NCBI RefSeq assembly: GCF_014655595.1
Contig: NZ_BNBL01000010.1
Coordinates: forward strand, 124,001-188,000
Direction of reading: 5' to 3'
DNA length: 64,000 bases
Source of the DNA: Streptomyces griseocarneus
GTDB lineage: Bacteria; Actinomycetota; Actinomycetes; Streptomycetales; Streptomycetaceae
Part shown: positions 32,253 to 41,692 of the stretch, in pieces
Numbering within the stretch: position 1 is the first letter of the stretch
Layout: every line of letters begins with the position of its first letter
Program-made: the position numbers and the translations under genes
The notes under the pieces: model-generated
Database searches by the model: none
The model's input: the letters and a program-made list of their open reading frames with translations, nothing else
What the model was told of the DNA's origin: nothing

Positions 32253-32873
32253 TCAGAAGCATTCCTGCTTGCCGAAGCCGATCTTCATGCTGAGGCCGGA
32301 GAGCTTGAACGTACCGGCGTTGGTCGCCCAGGCGACCTGCCGGACATTGGTCATCACGACCTTGTCCGCCTGCTGGCCGAAGGCGTCCTGCAGGCCCTGC
32401 GCGGAGGCCGGGCCCTTGTTGAGGGTCGAGGCGTCGCGCCCGATCTCGATGTTCTTGAAGGTGGCGTCGCCGCCGAGCTGGGTGGCGTCGATGAAGAGGT
32501 TCTCCGCCTCCACGGGCTTGCCGCCCGAGCCCGCGGTGAGCCTGAGCGAGATGTCGCCGAGCCCCGGCAGGGTGGTGATCACGGACTGGCACAGGTCGTC
32601 GAGCTTCGCCTTCTTGATGGCGGTGACGGCGACGGGCAGCAGTTTGCCGCGCGCGTTGCGGTCGATGCCGCCGTACTGTGCGAAGCCCTCGCCCTCCAGG
32701 CTCTGCGCGGCCACCTTGAACTCCTGCCCGGACACCGCGAACGACGCCGCCAGGGCCCCCTGGGCGAGCGCGACGGCCAGCGCGGCGGTGGCCGCGAATC
32801 CGGGCACGGCGAGTACGGCGAACCGGCGCCACCTGACGCGGCCGGTCACCTGTCTTCCCTGAGCGTCCTTCAT
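32253..32873 (-). CDS. DUF6230-type secreted/anchored protein
   Basis: A 206-residue protein with an N-terminal membrane segment (FAVLAVPGFAATAALAVALAQGALAASFAVSG) and an extracellular beta-rich body. AQYGGIDRNARGKLLPVAVTAIKKAKLDDLCQSV and ATNAGTFKLSGLSMKIGF are characteristic of DUF6230. The family appears confined to actinomycetes and its role is unknown; the constant pairing with DUF6114 suggests a complex. ATG 32873 has GAGGGGA upstream. About 215 bp of non-coding DNA precedes it, with an AT-richer patch near 33020-33050 that may hold the promoter. Confidence 0.82.
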   Translation of the reverse strand: MKDAQGRQVTGRVRWRRFAVLAVPGFAATAALAVALAQGALAASFAVSGQEFKVAAQSLEGEGFAQYGGIDRNARGKLLPVAVTAIKKAKLDDLCQSVITTLPGLGDISLRLTAGSGGKPVEAENLFIDATQLGGDATFKNIEIGRDASTLNKGPASAQGLQDAFGQQADKVVMTNVRQVAWATNAGTFKLSGLSMKIGFGKQECF

Positions 32874-33089
32874 GCGGTGTCCCCTCGGGAAACTGTGGAC
32901 AGCGCTGACCGCGCTGTCGCGGTGCGTGGGGTGCTGGGTACCGGCGCGGCGTAGCGCGCACGCGCCGTCTCAGAAGGTGTACCCGAGAGTAAGTCCGCCA
33001 CGTGCACCTGACAAGGGTTCAGGTATGAACAACTCCAGTTTGAACAAAGGGAGTTGGGGAGCGTGACGCCCTTGGGTCACCCCCGTGGG

Positions 33090-34328
33090 CTACGGGCCGT
33101 AGGTCACCCGCAGCTCCTTGATGCCGTTGAGCCAGGCCGAGCGCAGCCGCCGGGGCTCGCCGGCCTGCCGGATGCCGGGCACGGCGTCGGCGATCGCGTC
33201 GAAGACGAGGCCGATCTCCAGCACGGCGAGCGACTTGCCCAGGCAGAAGTGCGGCCCGCCGCCGCCGAACCCGAGGTGGGGGTTGGGGTCGCGGGTGATG
33301 TCGAAGGCCCCGGGGGCATCGAAGACCTCGGGGTCGTGGTTGGCGGACGCGTAGAAGAGCCCGACGCGCTGGCCCTTGGCGATGCGGACGCCCCCCAGTT
33401 CGGTGTCGCACGTCGCCGTGCGCTGGAAGGAGAGGACCGGGGTGGCCCAGCGGACGATCTCCTCGGCCGCCGTCGCCGGGCGCTCGCGCCGGTAGAGCTC
33501 CCACTGCTCGGGGTGGGTGAGGAAGGCGTGCATGCCGTGGCTGATGGCGTTGCGGGTGGTCTCGTTGCCCGCGACGGCCAGCATCAGGACGAAGAAGCCG
33601 AACTCGTCGGAGCGGAGGTTGCCCTCCCCCTCGGCGGCCACCAGCCGGCTGACGATGTCCCCGGCCGGGCGCTCGCCGCGGGCGGCGGCCAGGTTCATGG
33701 CGTACGCGATGAGTTCGGCCGCGGAGCGGGTGCCGGTCTCCTCGGTGACGGCCAGCTCGGGGTCGTCGTAGGCGATCATCCTGTTGGTCCACTCGAAGAT
33801 CCGCGCCCGGTCGTGCTGCGGAATGCCGATGAGCTCGGCGATGGCCTGCAGCGGCAGCTCGCAGGCGATGTCGGTGACGAAGTCGCCGCTGCCGCGCTCG
33901 CGGGCCGCGGCCACGATGGCGCGGGCGCGCTCGCGCAGGGCCGCCTCGAGGGAGCGGATGGCGCGGGGGGTGAAGCCGCGCTGGATGATCTGCCGGACGC
34001 GGGTGTGCTCGGGCGGGTCCATGTTGAGCATCATCAGCTTCTGGGCGTCGATCTGCTCGCCGCGGATGCTCGGGTGGAAGCGGATGACCGAGGTGTTCAG
34101 GGCGGAGGAGAAGACCTCCGGCCGGGCCGAGACCCACCGGACGTCGGCATGCCGGGTCACCGCCCAGTAGCCGTCGTCGGCGAAGCCCGCGAGGCCGCGC
34201 GGCTGGGGGATCCACGACACGGGCGCGGTCCGCCGCAGCAGGGCGAACTCCGGGAGCGGGACGCGATGGGCGTAGAGATCGGGATCGGTGAGGTCGAAGC
34301 CGTCGGGCAGCGCCGGACAGGACGTCAT
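33090..34328 (-). CDS. cyp125: cytochrome P450 CYP125 (steroid C26/C27 hydroxylase)
   Basis: A 412-residue P450 whose sequence pattern matches mycobacterial CYP125. It starts CPALPDGFDLTDPDLYAHR, then LNMDPPEHTRVRQIIQRGFTPRA, FFVLMLAVAGNETTRNAI (I helix with the acid-alcohol region), EEIVRWATPV and the heme loop FGGGGPHFCLGKSLA (Cys near residue 357). CYP125 oxidises the terminal carbon of the cholesterol side chain to start its degradation. ATG 34328 is used; GTG codons just upstream are possible. It is divergent from fadA5, the same neighbour as in Mycobacterium tuberculosis. A 15-bp dyad centres 41 bp upstream. Confidence 0.9.
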   Translation of the reverse strand: MTSCPALPDGFDLTDPDLYAHRVPLPEFALLRRTAPVSWIPQPRGLAGFADDGYWAVTRHADVRWVSARPEVFSSALNTSVIRFHPSIRGEQIDAQKLMMLNMDPPEHTRVRQIIQRGFTPRAIRSLEAALRERARAIVAAARERGSGDFVTDIACELPLQAIAELIGIPQHDRARIFEWTNRMIAYDDPELAVTEETGTRSAAELIAYAMNLAAARGERPAGDIVSRLVAAEGEGNLRSDEFGFFVLMLAVAGNETTRNAISHGMHAFLTHPEQWELYRRERPATAAEEIVRWATPVLSFQRTATCDTELGGVRIAKGQRVGLFYASANHDPEVFDAPGAFDITRDPNPHLGFGGGGPHFCLGKSLAVLEIGLVFDAIADAVPGIRQAGEPRRLRSAWLNGIKELRVTYGP

Positions 34329-34361
34329 GGCCACCACCACTTCCTTTGCCGTTTCCGATGA

Positions 34362-34376
34362 CTGACGGTTCGTCAG
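34362..34376 (-). promoter_or_regulatory. 15-bp palindrome CTGACG-GTT-CGTCAG upstream of cyp125
   Basis: A perfect 6-bp dyad with a 3-nt centre, 41 bp (centre) upstream of the cyp125 ATG. Similar dyads lie before the aldehyde dehydrogenase (41658-41672) and the F420 oxidoreductase (56702-56716). It differs from the KstR consensus, so a second TetR-type regulator is inferred. Confidence 0.65.
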
Positions 34377-34508
34377 AAGGGTGTCGGCCGACGGTAGTGA
34401 GGGGGTCTTGAAGCGGCAAGTCCGATGACGCCATCTGTTGCGCGGGCGGGGGGTGCGCGACCCTTGCGTACCGGGGGTAAGGCTCGCAAGACTGCGCACG
34501 GAACCACG

Positions 34509-34530
34509 GAACTAGAACGTGTACCAGTTC
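34509..34530 (+). promoter_or_regulatory. KstR-like operator upstream of fadA5
   Basis: A 22-bp imperfect dyad runs from GAACT (34509-34513) to AGTTC (34526-34530). Its centre, TAGAACGTGTACCA, matches the KstR consensus TnnAACnnGTTnnA with one mismatch (GTA for GTT). It lies about 64 bp upstream of the fadA5 ATG, in the divergent cyp125-fadA5 promoter region. Confidence 0.6.
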
Positions 34531-34583
34531 TGGGCCGGGGGCGCCGGGACGCCCTGCGGACGCGAGGAGAGGACGACTTGGCC

Positions 34584-35753
<1,170 letters not shown>

Positions 35754-35809
35754 GGACGGGCGGGGCGGCGGGCGTCAGGTGTCCGCTGGGTGTCACCGCC
35801 CGCCGGGCG

Positions 35810-36718
35810 TCAGGCGTCCTCGAAGTCCGGGCGGGCGTCGAAGGCGGCGCGGCGGGTGGCCCGGCGCAGGGCCTTGAGGACCGTGGGCCCCAGCGTGAGC
35901 GTGGCCACCACCGTCACCAGGGCGCGGGGCAGGTCCCAGCCCAGGGAGGTGGCCAGGCAGTACGCCACGAAGCGGGCGAGGTTGTCGGCCACCGCATCGC
36001 CCGGCACGAAGGCGACGCCCGAGACGAGGGCGCCGATGTACGGCCAGCCCTGGAGGTTCATCACCGTCCCGTACGCCACGGACGCCACCGCCCCGTACAC
36101 CGCGAGCATCGCCAGCTCCCGCCGCCCGCGCAGCCGGTCCGGGCCCGGCAGCAGGCCCGCGCCCATCGACACCCACCCCATGGCCAGCATCTGGAACGGC
36201 ATCCACGGCCCGACGCCGCCGGTGAGCAGCGCCGACGCGAACATCGACACCGCCCCCAGGACGAACCCGAAGCCCGGGCCCAGCACCCGGCCGGACAACA
36301 CCATCAGGAAGAACATCGGCTCGATGCCCGCCGTCCCCGCGCCGAGCGGCCGCAGCGCGGCCCCGGCCGCCGCCAGCACCCCGAGCATGGCGACGGCCTT
36401 GGCGTCCAGCCCGGTGTCGGCGATCGTCGCCACCACGACGGCGAGCAGCAGCGGCAGGAGCGCCGCGAACAGCCACGGGGCGTCCTGCGAGTGCGCCAGC
36501 CCGGACGTCCGGGCGGCGAGGAGGGGCCAGCCGAAGGCGGCTACGCCTATGGCGCTCACCAGGGCCAGGGCGATCACGGAGCGGGGGCCCAGGCGGATGG
36601 CGCGGGTACCGGGGGTGCCGGTCGGCTTCCCGCCGTCGTCGCGTTGTGCCCACCCTCCCCCAGCTACCGCTGGGGGTGCCCCCAGCCCAGCGGAACGATC
36701 GCCCACAACCGGCTTCAT
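35810..36718 (-). CDS. ECF transporter substrate-binding (S) component
   Basis: A 302-residue membrane protein with about six helices after a 40-residue polar N terminus. MFFLMVLSGRVLGPGFGFVLGAVSMFASALLTGGVGPWMPFQMLAMGWVSMGAG is typical of ECF S components, where the GxGPW/PFQM segment contributes to vitamin binding and coupling. Substrate specificity cannot be read directly. ATG 36718 overlaps the stop of the ATPase gene (ATGA). It is the last gene of a five-gene operon (40219-41463 first, this last) encoding the whole uptake system. Confidence 0.85.
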   Translation of the reverse strand: MKPVVGDRSAGLGAPPAVAGGGWAQRDDGGKPTGTPGTRAIRLGPRSVIALALVSAIGVAAFGWPLLAARTSGLAHSQDAPWLFAALLPLLLAVVVATIADTGLDAKAVAMLGVLAAAGAALRPLGAGTAGIEPMFFLMVLSGRVLGPGFGFVLGAVSMFASALLTGGVGPWMPFQMLAMGWVSMGAGLLPGPDRLRGRRELAMLAVYGAVASVAYGTVMNLQGWPYIGALVSGVAFVPGDAVADNLARFVAYCLATSLGWDLPRALVTVVATLTLGPTVLKALRRATRRAAFDARPDFEDA

Positions 36719-38334
36719 GACGCCTCCTCCAGTGCGTCCCGTACCTGTGACACCGTCAGCCATTGCTGAGGGGCCAGGATCTTTGCCACCTGGGGGGCGA
36801 AGGCGGGGGAGGAGACGACGACCTCTGCCGCCGGGCCGTCGGCGACGATCTCGCCCTCGGCGATGATCACTACGCGGTGGGCCAGCTCTGCCGCCAGCTC
36901 CACGTCGTGGGTGGCCAGGACGATGGCGTGGCCCTGCCCGGCGAGGTCGCGCAGGACCTCGACGAGGCGGGCCTTGGCCGCGTAGTCCAGGCCGCGGGTC
37001 GGCTCGTCCAGCAGGATCAGCGGCGGGCGGGCGGTGAGGACCACGGCGAGGGCCAGGGCCAGGCGCTGGCCCTCCGACAGATCGCGCGGATGGGTCGCGT
37101 CCGACACGTCCGGCAGCAGCGCCGACACCAGCGTGCGGCAGGTGCCGGGCGTGGCACCGGCGTCGCGGTCGGCCGCCGCGCACTCCGCGGCGACCGTGTC
37201 GGCGTAGAGCAGGTCGCGCGGTTCCTGCGGGACGAGGCCGACGTGCCGCAGCAGGTCGCGCGGTCTCGTGCGGTGCGGTGCCACGCCGCCGACGCGCACC
37301 GTGCCGCGCGCGGGTTCGTGCATGCCGACGAGCGTGCGCAGCAGCGTGGACTTGCCCGCGCCGTTGCGGCCCATCAGCGCCACGGTCTCCCCGGCCCGTA
37401 CCGACAGCTCCACGTCGTGGAGGGCCACCGTGTGGCCGTGCCGGACGCCGAGGCCCGACACCGAGGCGGCCGGCTCGCCGTCGCCGGGCGGCACGTCGTC
37501 CGCGGCCGCCGGCGCCTGCGGCTCCAGCCGCTCGCGCAACGGCGCCGCCCTGCGGCGGGCGTCGCGCACCGACAGCGGCAGCGGCGACCAGCCCGCCAGC
37601 CGGCCCAGCGCCACGACGGGCGGATGGACCGGCGAGGCCGCCATGACCTCGGCGGGCGCGCCGACGACGGGGGCGGCCCCCGGGCCCGGCAGCAGGATCA
37701 CCTGGTCCGCGTACTGCACCACTCGCTCCAGCCGGTGCTCGGCGAGCAGCACGGTGGTGCCCAGGTCGTGCACCAGGCGCTGCAGTACGGCCAGCACCTC
37801 CTCGGCCGCGGCCGGGTCCAGCGCGGAGGTCGGCTCGTCGAGGACCAGCACCTTGGGGTGCGCGGTCAGCACGGACCCGATGGCGACGCGCTGCCGCTGG
37901 CCGCCGGAGAGCGTGGCGATGGGCCGGTCCCGCAGGCCCGCCAGGCCCAGCAGGTCCAGGGTCTCCTCGACGCGGCGGCGCATGGTGGCGGGCGGGATGC
38001 CGAGGGACTCCATGCCGTAGGCGAGTTCGTCCTCGACGGTGTCGGTGACGAAGTGGGCGAGCGGGTCCTGCCCGACGGTCCCGACGACGTCGGCCAGTTC
38101 GCGCGGCCGGTGCGTACGGGTGTCGCGCCCGTCGACGGTGACGCGGCCGCGCAGGGTGCCGCCGGTGAAGTGCGGTACGAGTCCGCTGACGGTGCCCAGC
38201 AGCGTCGACTTGCCGACGCCGGAGGGGCCGACGAGGAGGCACAGCTCGCCCTCGGGGACGGTGAGGTCGATGCCGGCGAGGGCGGGGCGGCCGGCGCCGT
38301 CGTAGGAGACGGAGACCTGCTCGAAACGGATCAC
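36715..38334 (-). CDS. ECF transporter ATPase, two ABC domains fused
   Basis: A 539-residue protein with two complete nucleotide-binding domains. Domain 1 (residues 1-240) has Walker A GPSGVGKST, signature LSGGQRQR and Walker B VLVLDEPT. Domain 2 (about 300-530) has GRNGAGKST, LSEGQRLA and LILLDEPT. In ECF systems two ATPases (EcfA/EcfA') power the T and S subunits; here they are one chain. Q-loops (VGQDPLAHF, VPQEPRDLL) are intact. GTG 38334 overlaps the stop of the T-component gene (GTGA). Confidence 0.9.
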   Translation of the reverse strand: MIRFEQVSVSYDGAGRPALAGIDLTVPEGELCLLVGPSGVGKSTLLGTVSGLVPHFTGGTLRGRVTVDGRDTRTHRPRELADVVGTVGQDPLAHFVTDTVEDELAYGMESLGIPPATMRRRVEETLDLLGLAGLRDRPIATLSGGQRQRVAIGSVLTAHPKVLVLDEPTSALDPAAAEEVLAVLQRLVHDLGTTVLLAEHRLERVVQYADQVILLPGPGAAPVVGAPAEVMAASPVHPPVVALGRLAGWSPLPLSVRDARRRAAPLRERLEPQAPAAADDVPPGDGEPAASVSGLGVRHGHTVALHDVELSVRAGETVALMGRNGAGKSTLLRTLVGMHEPARGTVRVGGVAPHRTRPRDLLRHVGLVPQEPRDLLYADTVAAECAAADRDAGATPGTCRTLVSALLPDVSDATHPRDLSEGQRLALALAVVLTARPPLILLDEPTRGLDYAAKARLVEVLRDLAGQGHAIVLATHDVELAAELAHRVVIIAEGEIVADGPAAEVVVSSPAFAPQVAKILAPQQWLTVSQVRDALEEAS

Positions 38335-39494
38335 TTCGCGGTCTCCTCGCGGTGGGTGGTGGGCTGAGGGCTTGGCGCCCCGCCGGCATCCGGCGCGGGT
38401 GCCACGAACGCGGGCAGCAGCCCGATCAGGATCGACGCCGCCGGCCACAGCGGGAGGGCCGGAGGGGTCAGCGGCACCGCCGGCGGGTGGAGGGCCTGGG
38501 GGGCGGAGGTGCCCGCCCAGATCATCAGGGCCGCCACCGCCACGCCCGAGGCGGAGACCAGCCAGGCCCGCGCGCCCCAGCGGTCGGGGCGGTAGCGGGT
38601 GCGGACCGAGCGCCGGCCGCCCAGGTGGAGCCCGGCCAGGGCGAGGACCAGGCCGGCGATCAGGAGGGGCAGGCCGTAGCCCGCGCCCGTGTCGGCGAGC
38701 AGGCCGTAGGTGCCCGCGCAGACGCCGAGCAGGCCGCCCAGGGTCAGGGCGCTCGTGGTGTGCCGGACGGCGGCGGGGACCTGGGCCGTACGCCCGTAGC
38801 CGCGCGCGTCCATGGCCGCCGCCAGGGCCACCGAGCGCTCGAGCGCGCCTTCCAGCACCGGGAGCCCCACCTGCAGCAGGGCCTTGAGGCCGCGGTCCGG
38901 GCGGCCGCGCAGGCGGCGGGCGGCGCGCAGCCGCTGGACGTCCGCGACGAGGTGGGGCGCGAAGGTCATCGCGACGACGACCGCCACGCCCGCCTCGTAC
39001 AGCGCCCCGGGGAGCGACTTCAGCAGCCGGGCGGGGCTGGCCAGGGCGTTGGCCGCGCCCACGCAGACGAGCAGGGTGGCCAGCTTCAGCCCGTCGCAGA
39101 AGGCGAAGACCAGGCCTTCGGCACTCACCCGGCCGCCGATCCGTACGCCCCGCGCCCAGTCCGGGAGCGGAACTTCCGGCAGGGTGACGAGGATGTGCGT
39201 GCCGGGGATGGGCGAGCCGAGGACGACCGCGAAGGCGAGCCGGATGCCGATGACGGCGAGCCCCAGCTTGAGGAACGCGCCGTACGAGCGCGCCCACGGC
39301 GCGTCCGTGCGGCGCGCCGCGACGACGTAGCCGGCGACGCCGATGAGCAACGCCAGCAGCAGCGGATTGGTCGTGCGCGAGGCGGCGGTCGCCAGCCCCA
39401 GGGCCCATATCCACCAGGCGCCCGCGTGCAACGCGAAGGCCCGGCCGGCCGCCCCGCTCGCCCGGTTCTCCCTCATCCGGCTCTCCCGGCTCAT
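38331..39494 (-). CDS. ECF transporter transmembrane (T) component, CbiQ-like
   Basis: A 387-residue protein. Residues about 20-260 are CbiQ/EcfT-like, with helices followed by the coupling region RAARRLRGRPD and the Ala-Arg-Gly coupling motif in AMDARGYGRT (near residue 231). The extra C-terminal 120 residues add further hydrophobic segments and a Pro-rich tail, making it longer than CbiQ. ATG 39494 is chosen because it overlaps the preceding stop (ATGA) like every junction in this operon. ATG 39476 is an alternative. Confidence 0.85.
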   Translation of the reverse strand: MSRESRMRENRASGAAGRAFALHAGAWWIWALGLATAASRTTNPLLLALLIGVAGYVVAARRTDAPWARSYGAFLKLGLAVIGIRLAFAVVLGSPIPGTHILVTLPEVPLPDWARGVRIGGRVSAEGLVFAFCDGLKLATLLVCVGAANALASPARLLKSLPGALYEAGVAVVVAMTFAPHLVADVQRLRAARRLRGRPDRGLKALLQVGLPVLEGALERSVALAAAMDARGYGRTAQVPAAVRHTTSALTLGGLLGVCAGTYGLLADTGAGYGLPLLIAGLVLALAGLHLGGRRSVRTRYRPDRWGARAWLVSASGVAVAALMIWAGTSAPQALHPPAVPLTPPALPLWPAASILIGLLPAFVAPAPDAGGAPSPQPTTHREETAK

Positions 39495-40222
39495 CCGCGA
39501 CGACGCCGCCGGGTCTGCCACACCGTGGCCGCCCCGAGGACGGCCAGGACCGCGATGCCGCCGATCAGTCCGGCGGACGGGCCCTCGTCGCCCTCGTCGT
39601 CGCCCGCGTCGTCCTGCTTTTCCCCGTCGTTCTGCTTCTGCCCGTCGTCCTGCTTCTCCTCGCCCCGCTCGCCGACCTTCTCGCCGCAGCCGGACTTCGG
39701 GTACCCGGCGATGCCGCACAGCAGCGCGTCGGAGTTGTACCGCAGCGGCTTGGCGACCGCCGCCAGCGCCTCACCGGCGCTGGCGTCCGTGCCGACCTGG
39801 GCGCAGGCGGTGCGGCCGGCGGGCGGCTTCTCGCCGCCGGGCGCGTCGGCGGGCGTGCCGAAGTCGAGCACCACCGCCACGCGCTTGGTGCCGTCCTTGG
39901 CGGGCGTACGGTCGCACACGGCGTCGAAGCCGGCCGCGCCGCGCGGCTTGGCGGCGTCGGCGGAGTCCTTGCTCACGGCGAAGCGGAACCCGATGACGTC
40001 CCCGTCGGCGGGCCGCAGCGTGCCGGGCCCCTGCGTGGCGTAGGCCCAGTCGGAGGCCTGGGCGCCGCGCTGCCAGAAGGACCAGTAGCGGTACCCCTCG
40101 GCGTGCGCGGGCGCGGCGCCGAGCACGGCCGTCAGCGTGGCCAGGAGCAGGGCGCCGGCCGTGCGACGTGCGATGGCCGTACGACGTGCGTCGGCCGTAC
40201 GACGTGCGACGGCCGTCGTCAC
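39491..40222 (-). CDS. SCO2322-type surface protein of the ECF operon
   Basis: A 243-residue exported protein. An N terminus of three RRTA-containing six-residue repeats leads into a Sec signal (ALLLATLTAVLGAAPAHA). The extracellular domain contains GYRYWSFWQRG...WAYATQGPGTLRPADGDVIGFRFA. Four cysteines follow (VCDRT, ACAQ, LCGIA, GCGEK), then an Asp/Glu/Lys-rich linker and a C-terminal membrane helix with basic stop-transfer (TRRRRRG). The W/Y pattern plus L-x-x-GD-x-I resembles the DUF4430 domain of transcobalamin-like proteins; that likeness is my inference. GTG 40222 overlaps the upstream stop (GTGA). Confidence 0.75.
   Translation of the reverse strand: MTTAVARRTADARRTAIARRTAGALLLATLTAVLGAAPAHAEGYRYWSFWQRGAQASDWAYATQGPGTLRPADGDVIGFRFAVSKDSADAAKPRGAAGFDAVCDRTPAKDGTKRVAVVLDFGTPADAPGGEKPPAGRTACAQVGTDASAGEALAAVAKPLRYNSDALLCGIAGYPKSGCGEKVGERGEEKQDDGQKQNDGEKQDDAGDDEGDEGPSAGLIGGIAVLAVLGAATVWQTRRRRRG
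40157..40210 (-). repeat. 18-bp coding repeat in the SCO2322 signal region
   Basis: Three in-frame units (40157-40174, 40175-40192, 40193-40210) of GGCCGTACGACGTGCGNN encode repeated xARRTA before the hydrophobic core, multiplying the basic n-region of the signal peptide. Confidence 0.85.
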
Positions 40223-41463
40223 AGCTGGTTCTTCTTGCGGTTGCTGAGCAGGAAGCCGACGCCGACGCTGGCGACGAAGAAGACGGCGACGTACCACCAG
40301 ACGCCGAAGCCGCTGCCGCCGTCCTTCTTCTTCTCGTCCTTCTTCTCGTCCTTGTCCGGGGACGCGGACGCCTCCGGCTTGGGGCCGGTCTCGTTCAGCG
40401 CCTTGACGTAGTCGGTGCCGCCGAAGGCGCGCGGGTCGCCGCCGACGGCGTGCACGGTGAGGATGATCTTGGCCAGGCGGCCGGGGTTGCCCTTGGCCCA
40501 CTCGGCCGTGCCGCTGCGGTCGGCCTGGAGCCACTTCATCGGCTTGTCGGCGGCCTCGAGGTGGCCGCCGGCCGCGAGGGCGAGGGCGGCGTCGGCGGTG
40601 GTGCCGGTGTCCGGGCCCTGAGCAGGGGTCATGGAGGACTTCAGGAAGCCGCCGTTCGCCTCGAGCTTCTTCGCCAGGTGCGCGGCCGCCGCCTCGGCCG
40701 AGGCCGGGGCGTCCTTGGGCTTCGCGGACTCGTCGTCGCCGCACTCCAGCGGCTTGACCGGCTTGTCCTTGCCCTTCTCGGCCGCCTCGACGAGGTAGCC
40801 CTTGCCCAGGACGCCCAGCGCGGCGGCGGCCGTGGCGAGGTCGTTGGGGGCGAAGCCGCCGCGCTCGTCCTCCTTCTTGTCGCAGCCGGCCTGGAGGGAC
40901 AGCAGCGCGTCGTACGGGCTCTTGCCGCCCTTGGCCGTGGCCTTCGCGGGGTCCTGGCCGGCCGCGGCGAAGGCGCCGACGGCGGTGGAGGTGGAGTTGG
41001 CGTCGCTGGGGGAGCCCGGGGTCATGCCCCAGCCGCCGTCCTCGTTCTGGTGGGCCTTGAGCCAGTCGAGGCCCTTCTTGACCGCCTCGGCGCGGCCGCC
41101 GACCGCGGCCAGCGCCTGCACGGCGGCGGCGGTCGCGTCGGTGAACTCGCCGGCCTTGGCGTCGCACGCCTTGCCCGTGTCGGCCCGGAACGCGGCGAAG
41201 CCGCCGTCGGCGCACTGCTGGCCCGCCAGCCAGTCGACGGCCCGCGGGGCGGGGGAGACGCCGGTGGCGTCCTGCGCGAGGAGGGCGAGCGACTGCCGGA
41301 AGACACCGTCGAACTTCGGGTCGCCCGTGCCGTACAGCCCCGGGGCCGCCGGGGACGGCGAGCCGTCGGCGAAGGCGGCGGGGGCCGCGGCCGCGCCGAG
41401 GACTGCGGCGGCGGCCAGCGTCGCGGCGGCGCGACGCGCGTGGACGGCGAGGGAGGGAGCCAT
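40219..41463 (-). CDS. surface-anchored alpha/alpha-toroid (prenyltransferase/squalene-oxidase repeat) protein
   Basis: A 414-residue protein. It has a signal peptide (AAAAPAAFADG near residue 33), an extracellular domain of prenyltransferase-type repeats (AVDWLAGQQCADGGFAAF, GLDWLKAHQNEDGGWGMT, KPMKWLQADRSG), a Lys/Asp-rich spacer, and a C-terminal helix (WWYVAVFFVASVGVGFLL) anchoring it outside. The catalytic Asp or zinc sites of true cyclases and prenyltransferases are not evident, so a binding role is likelier. It is the first gene of the ECF operon. The fold matches the alpha6/alpha6 barrel of transcobalamin/intrinsic factor, suggesting ligand capture. ATG 41463 follows AGAGG. Confidence 0.78.
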   Translation of the reverse strand: MAPSLAVHARRAAATLAAAAVLGAAAAPAAFADGSPSPAAPGLYGTGDPKFDGVFRQSLALLAQDATGVSPAPRAVDWLAGQQCADGGFAAFRADTGKACDAKAGEFTDATAAAVQALAAVGGRAEAVKKGLDWLKAHQNEDGGWGMTPGSPSDANSTSTAVGAFAAAGQDPAKATAKGGKSPYDALLSLQAGCDKKEDERGGFAPNDLATAAAALGVLGKGYLVEAAEKGKDKPVKPLECGDDESAKPKDAPASAEAAAAHLAKKLEANGGFLKSSMTPAQGPDTGTTADAALALAAGGHLEAADKPMKWLQADRSGTAEWAKGNPGRLAKIILTVHAVGGDPRAFGGTDYVKALNETGPKPEASASPDKDEKKDEKKKDGGSGFGVWWYVAVFFVASVGVGFLLSNRKKNQL

Positions 41464-41657
41464 GGAGTGGTGCCTCTCGGTGGTGCCGGTGGTCGACCGA
41501 CGTCGCTTTGGTGGGGGGCCGGACAACTTTATCCGGCCCTGTACCGGGCCCCGATACCGCCACTGAGGCGGTCGAATCCGGTCATGCCCATGGCATGCCG
41601 GTGGTGCGCCCGGCATTGCCCCCCGCGCGGGGAGCTGCTATCCAACGGCTGATTCTT

Positions 41658-41672
41658 CTGATGCAGCGTCAG
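41658..41672 (+). promoter_or_regulatory. dyad CTGATGC-A-GCGTCAG upstream of the aldehyde dehydrogenase
   Basis: A 15-bp near-palindrome (one arm mismatch, T opposite G) centred 28 bp before the ATG, overlapping where transcription should start. It shares outer bases with dyads at 34362-34376 and 56702-56716. Confidence 0.55.
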
Positions 41673-41692
41673 CTCAGACGGAGGCGATCGCG

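Noticed and set aside
35767..35804. Terminator between fadA5 and the ECF operon
   Set aside because: Only an 8-bp stem with a 22-nt loop; too weak to list as a feature.
41464..41692. A cobalamin riboswitch ahead of the ECF operon, expected if the substrate were B12
   Set aside because: The leader shows no B12-box or conserved core on the minus strand; a GCCACTG word near 41563 is isolated. Substrate therefore left open.
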